A DNA stretch of 34,945 nt from Acidobacteriaceae bacterium. Lineage in GTDB: Bacteria > Acidobacteriota > Terriglobia > Terriglobales > Acidobacteriaceae. Where the stretch lies: assembly GCA_030037705.1 (NCBI GenBank), contig JASHQE010000278.1:1-34945 (forward strand), given 5' to 3'. A program made the position numbers and the translations under genes. The notes below the pieces were generated by a model that ran no database searches, was not told the DNA's origin, and was given only the letters and a program-made list of their open reading frames with translations. Positions 32,729-34,945 of the stretch are shown one piece after another (position 1 is the first letter of the stretch; each line of letters begins with the position of its first letter).

Positions 32729-33769
32729 ATGGCCAGGCGCACATGGAAGGACAAGAGACAGAAGGGTTCCGGGACGGCGCGATTCCTGGTCGGACTGTTT
32801 CTGCTCGTTTTGCTCATAGCCGGCGGAGCCGGATGGCTGCTCCTCACACCCTATGGCCCTTCGGCTGAGACCTTCGTCAATCTGGCGCCAGGCTCTTCCG
32901 CAACCCGAATCGCCCGGCAGTTGGAAGCGGCAGGCGTGGTGCGCAGTCAGTACGCATTTGATCTTTTGCGGGTTCTGGAACGGAGAACGCTGCGGGCAGG
33001 AGAATATAGGTTCGACCATCCATCTTCGGCCATCGAAGTCTATGAACGAATTGTGCGCGGTGACGTATATACTCGTGCACTGATTATTCCGGAGGGCGCA
33101 AATATCTTTGATATTGCCGCACGTGTCGAACAGGCGGGCTTCGATACTCGTCAGAATTTTCTCGAGGCCGCAGTCAAACAGGTTCCGTTGGTAAGCGACC
33201 TGGACCCGCGGGCGAAATCTCTCGAAGGTTATCTTTTTCCCGATACGTACCGTTTTGCTCCCAACACCAGTTCAGCTCAGATTGTTGCAGTTATGGTGCA
33301 CCACTTCCGCACCGTCGCCGCGCAGTTGGGACTGAAGGAAAACGTGCACAAGGTGGTGACGATTGCCTCATTGGTCGAGCGGGAGACGGCCGTCGACGCC
33401 GACCGGCCGCTGGTGGCCAGTGTCTTTGAAAACAGGCTGAAGAAGAAGATGCCGTTGATGACCGACCCTTCTGTGATCTACGGTCTTGAACTGGAGGGAT
33501 TGTGGCGGGGCGCGATCTACCGGAGCGATCTGACCCGCGATACCGCGTACAACACTTACCGGCATCCGGGGCTGCCGCCGGGACCGGTGGCGAATCCCGG
33601 CATCCCGTCGCTGCGGGCCGCTCTGCATCCGGCGGAAACCGGCTACCTGTATTTTGTAGCGGCAAGCAACAACGCCCAGGGGCATTCCCTCTTTGCATCT
33701 ACGCTGGATGAACACAATCGCAACGTGGCCGGCTACCGGCGCGCGATGAAGAAGGCGAGTGCGCAATGA
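32729..33769 (+). CDS. mltG: Endolytic murein transglycosylase MltG
   Basis: A 346-residue inner-membrane enzyme: a basic N-terminus, one membrane helix at about 18-39 (FLVGLFLLVLLIAGGAGWLLL), a LysM-like region (about 115-155), and the YceG catalytic domain. The catalytic glutamate is E217 in TIASLVERETAV; EGYLFPDTYRF, NRLKKKMPLMTDPSVIYGL, YNTYRHPGLPPGPVANPG and FVAASNNAQGHSLFA are family signatures. MltG cleaves nascent glycan strands and helps set their length. The ATG overlaps nothing upstream. The next gene, a lipoprotein, starts inside its last codons (ATGA, 33766-33769), so they are coupled. Confidence 0.97.
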   Translation: MARRTWKDKRQKGSGTARFLVGLFLLVLLIAGGAGWLLLTPYGPSAETFVNLAPGSSATRIARQLEAAGVVRSQYAFDLLRVLERRTLRAGEYRFDHPSSAIEVYERIVRGDVYTRALIIPEGANIFDIAARVEQAGFDTRQNFLEAAVKQVPLVSDLDPRAKSLEGYLFPDTYRFAPNTSSAQIVAVMVHHFRTVAAQLGLKENVHKVVTIASLVERETAVDADRPLVASVFENRLKKKMPLMTDPSVIYGLELEGLWRGAIYRSDLTRDTAYNTYRHPGLPPGPVANPGIPSLRAALHPAETGYLYFVAASNNAQGHSLFASTLDEHNRNVAGYRRAMKKASAQ

Positions 33770-34662
33770 GGGCCCCGCGCCGGTTGACCCGGTTGATTTC
33801 GTGCGCGGCTCTTGCTTGGCCGCTGACTCTGACGGGCTGCTCCCTGTTTCCCACAACGCGCAAGCTCCCGGTTCCCAAGGCGCCTGCCGTCGTGCAAACC
33901 GTCACGCCTGAGCAGTTGGTTGCGCAGCTCAACCAACGATGGGACGCGCTGCAGACATTGACCGCGACCGTTCAGATACAGGCTACTGAGCTGAAAACCA
34001 ATCAAGGTCTTGCGAAAGAGTTTCCAACATGCCGAGGATACATTTTGTTACGCAAGCCGAGAACGCTCCGCGTGATGGGGCAGTACTTCGGCATCAGAGT
34101 CTTTGATATGGTGAGCGACGGGCAGAACTTTACTCTGGAGGTTCCGCCCAGGAATGTAGCCTTTGAAGGCTCAAGCACCGAGAAAGGGAAATCACCCAAC
34201 CCGCTGGAGAACCTGCGTCCCGAGTTCTTTTTGGACGCCCTTATGGTCAGAGGACTGAGTCTGGACGAAGAATACATGGCGACCTCCGACACCGCAACGA
34301 TGGAAGATGCAGCCAAGAAGCATCTCTATTCGGTCCCGGAGTATATCTTGGAGGTGGTGCGCCGAAAGACCGGCAGCCAGGAACTGAGTCTGGTTCGCAA
34401 GATCACGTTTCACCGCGACGATCTGCTCCCCTATGAGCAGGAGATCTTTGACAGCAATGGAAATCTCGAGACGCAGGTTTCGTACGGCACGTACGCCCAG
34501 TTCGTCTCCGGTGAATATCCCTCGAAGGTAACGATTAAACGTCCTTTGGAAGGCGTCGAGATTGCGCTCACGGTAGAGAGCGTGAACAAAAACGTAAATC
34601 TCCCCGCCGATCAGTTCGAACTGAAGCTGCCGAGTGGGATCAAAATTCAGAAGCTGGAATAA
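33766..34662 (+). CDS. Outer-membrane-type lipoprotein, LolA-like fold
   Basis: A 298-residue protein with a lipobox LTGC (Cys about residue 25) after a typical signal peptide, so it is lipid-anchored; the residues after Cys are SLFPTT, with no Asp at +2, compatible with the outer membrane. The mature part is a beta-rich, LolA/LolB-like half barrel: LNQRWDALQTLTATVQIQA, YILLRKPRTLRVMGQY, FDMVSDGQNFTLEVPPRN, YILEVVRRKTGSQEL, and a C-terminal VNLPADQFELKLPSGIKIQ like the end of DUF4292 and MucB/LolA-type proteins. Cargo unknown. Coupled by a 4-base overlap to mltG, so it likely serves in envelope biogenesis. Confidence 0.88.
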   Translation: MRAPRRLTRLISCAALAWPLTLTGCSLFPTTRKLPVPKAPAVVQTVTPEQLVAQLNQRWDALQTLTATVQIQATELKTNQGLAKEFPTCRGYILLRKPRTLRVMGQYFGIRVFDMVSDGQNFTLEVPPRNVAFEGSSTEKGKSPNPLENLRPEFFLDALMVRGLSLDEEYMATSDTATMEDAAKKHLYSVPEYILEVVRRKTGSQELSLVRKITFHRDDLLPYEQEIFDSNGNLETQVSYGTYAQFVSGEYPSKVTIKRPLEGVEIALTVESVNKNVNLPADQFELKLPSGIKIQKLE

Positions 34663-34692
34663 AACCATCCAGCTTGATCGATTTCGGAGCAA

Positions 34693-34731
34693 AATTCAGG
34701 CTGGATGAGGCAATCTCATCCGGCCTGAATT
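34693..34731. terminator. Strong bidirectional terminator hairpin
   Basis: Arms 34693-34709 and 34715-34731 pair over 17 positions with a single G-T type exception and a 5-base loop. The outer AATT ends provide T-rich edges on both strands. It lies between the lipoprotein gene (plus) and the TonB-dependent receptor gene (minus), which converge. Confidence 0.8.
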
Positions 34732-34749
34732 GTTGTTGCGGCGAATCGA

Positions 34750-34945
34750 TCAGAATGTCAGCCGTCCGCCCACCTGGATGATGCGCTGCGTGCCCACCGC
34801 GCTGGTGATCTTGGCGTCGTTGCCTGACGCAAGGCTTGCGGTGGGATTGGCGAGACTCACCAGATTGAAGACATTGGTGGCTTCGCCGCGCAGCTGGAAC
34901 ACCATTCCACGCTCGAACGTAATGTTGCGGAAGAGTCCCAGATCG
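34750..34945 (-). CDS. C-terminus of a TonB-dependent receptor (Oar-like), 5' part beyond the window
   Basis: The last 64 residues of a gene entering from the right edge, stop TGA at 34750-34752. The reading is DLGLFRNITFERGMVFQLRG, then EATNVFNLVSLANPTASLAS, and it closes GTQRIIQVGGRLTF. The amphipathic strands and the terminal aromatic F mark the last strands of an outer-membrane barrel, and EATNVFNxxxFxxP with RxIQxGxRLxF is the usual end of the large carboxypeptidase-regulatory-like TonB receptors abundant in Acidobacteriota. Substrate not deducible from this end. Confidence 0.88.
   Translation of the reverse strand, partial: DLGLFRNITFERGMVFQLRGEATNVFNLVSLANPTASLASGNDAKITSAVGTQRIIQVGGRLTF

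Noticed and set aside
1..34945. CRISPR arrays, transposases, integrases, phage genes, attachment sites
   Set aside because: None seen: no spaced direct repeats of 20-40 bases, no mobile-element protein motifs, and composition is even across the window.

Overview
The window is about 60% GC and densely coded on both strands. No gap between genes is longer than about 250 bases, and I see no rRNA, tRNA, CRISPR array, insertion sequence or phage gene. Several features point to an Acidobacteriota chromosome (Terriglobia/Acidobacteriaceae-like): the C-terminus of an Oar-like TonB-dependent receptor at the right edge, the GH15 + SDR pair, DUF3175, tandem CxxC thioredoxin-fold proteins, a HisKA_2 kinase and an mltG-lipoprotein pair. 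The phylum call is an inference from gene content and protein style, not from a marker gene.

Layout. 1-4312 (minus): typA/bipA (cut by the left edge), a GH15 glucoamylase/trehalase-like enzyme and a glucose-1-dehydrogenase-like SDR 5 bases upstream of it. 4498-5580 (plus): secreted metallo-beta-lactamase-fold hydrolase. 5597-7951 (minus): a receiver-PAS-PAS protein followed by a PAS-HisKA_2 kinase; the 3' end of the receiver gene looks frameshifted. 8223-9188 (plus): Tat-exported TIM-barrel isomerase-like protein. 9320-11495 (minus): secreted beta-rich protein and a GT1 glycosyltransferase. 11642-13824 (plus): OmpR-type regulator and kinase. 13899-17193 (plus): YncE-like propeller, membrane protein, a 38-residue protein with a TTG start, and two tandem DsbA-like proteins. 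17277-19514 (minus): radical SAM protein and acyl-CoA dehydrogenase. 19594-21578 (plus): type II 3-hydroxyacyl-CoA dehydrogenase and thiolase. Together with the divergent acyl-CoA dehydrogenase these supply three beta-oxidation steps, possibly for branched-chain acyl-CoAs.

21687-29959 (plus) is the most interesting stretch. A sigma-54-type -24/-12 promoter with an upstream inverted repeat precedes L,D-transpeptidase, a 60-residue membrane protein and an SPFH/band-7 protein. Next comes a palindrome-bearing sigma-70-type promoter, then four overlapping genes: an unrecognised secreted protein, a family 5 solute-binding protein with no permease genes nearby and a His-rich repeat, an NtrY-like kinase, and an NtrC-like sigma-54 activator. 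A reasonable hypothesis is an envelope-sensing module in which the solute-binding protein feeds a signal to the kinase and the activator drives sigma-54 promoters such as the one before the transpeptidase.

29969-34945: DUF3175 protein and a 50-residue basic protein (minus), pckG, mltG and a lipoprotein (plus), a strong bidirectional hairpin terminator, and the end of a TonB-dependent receptor (minus).
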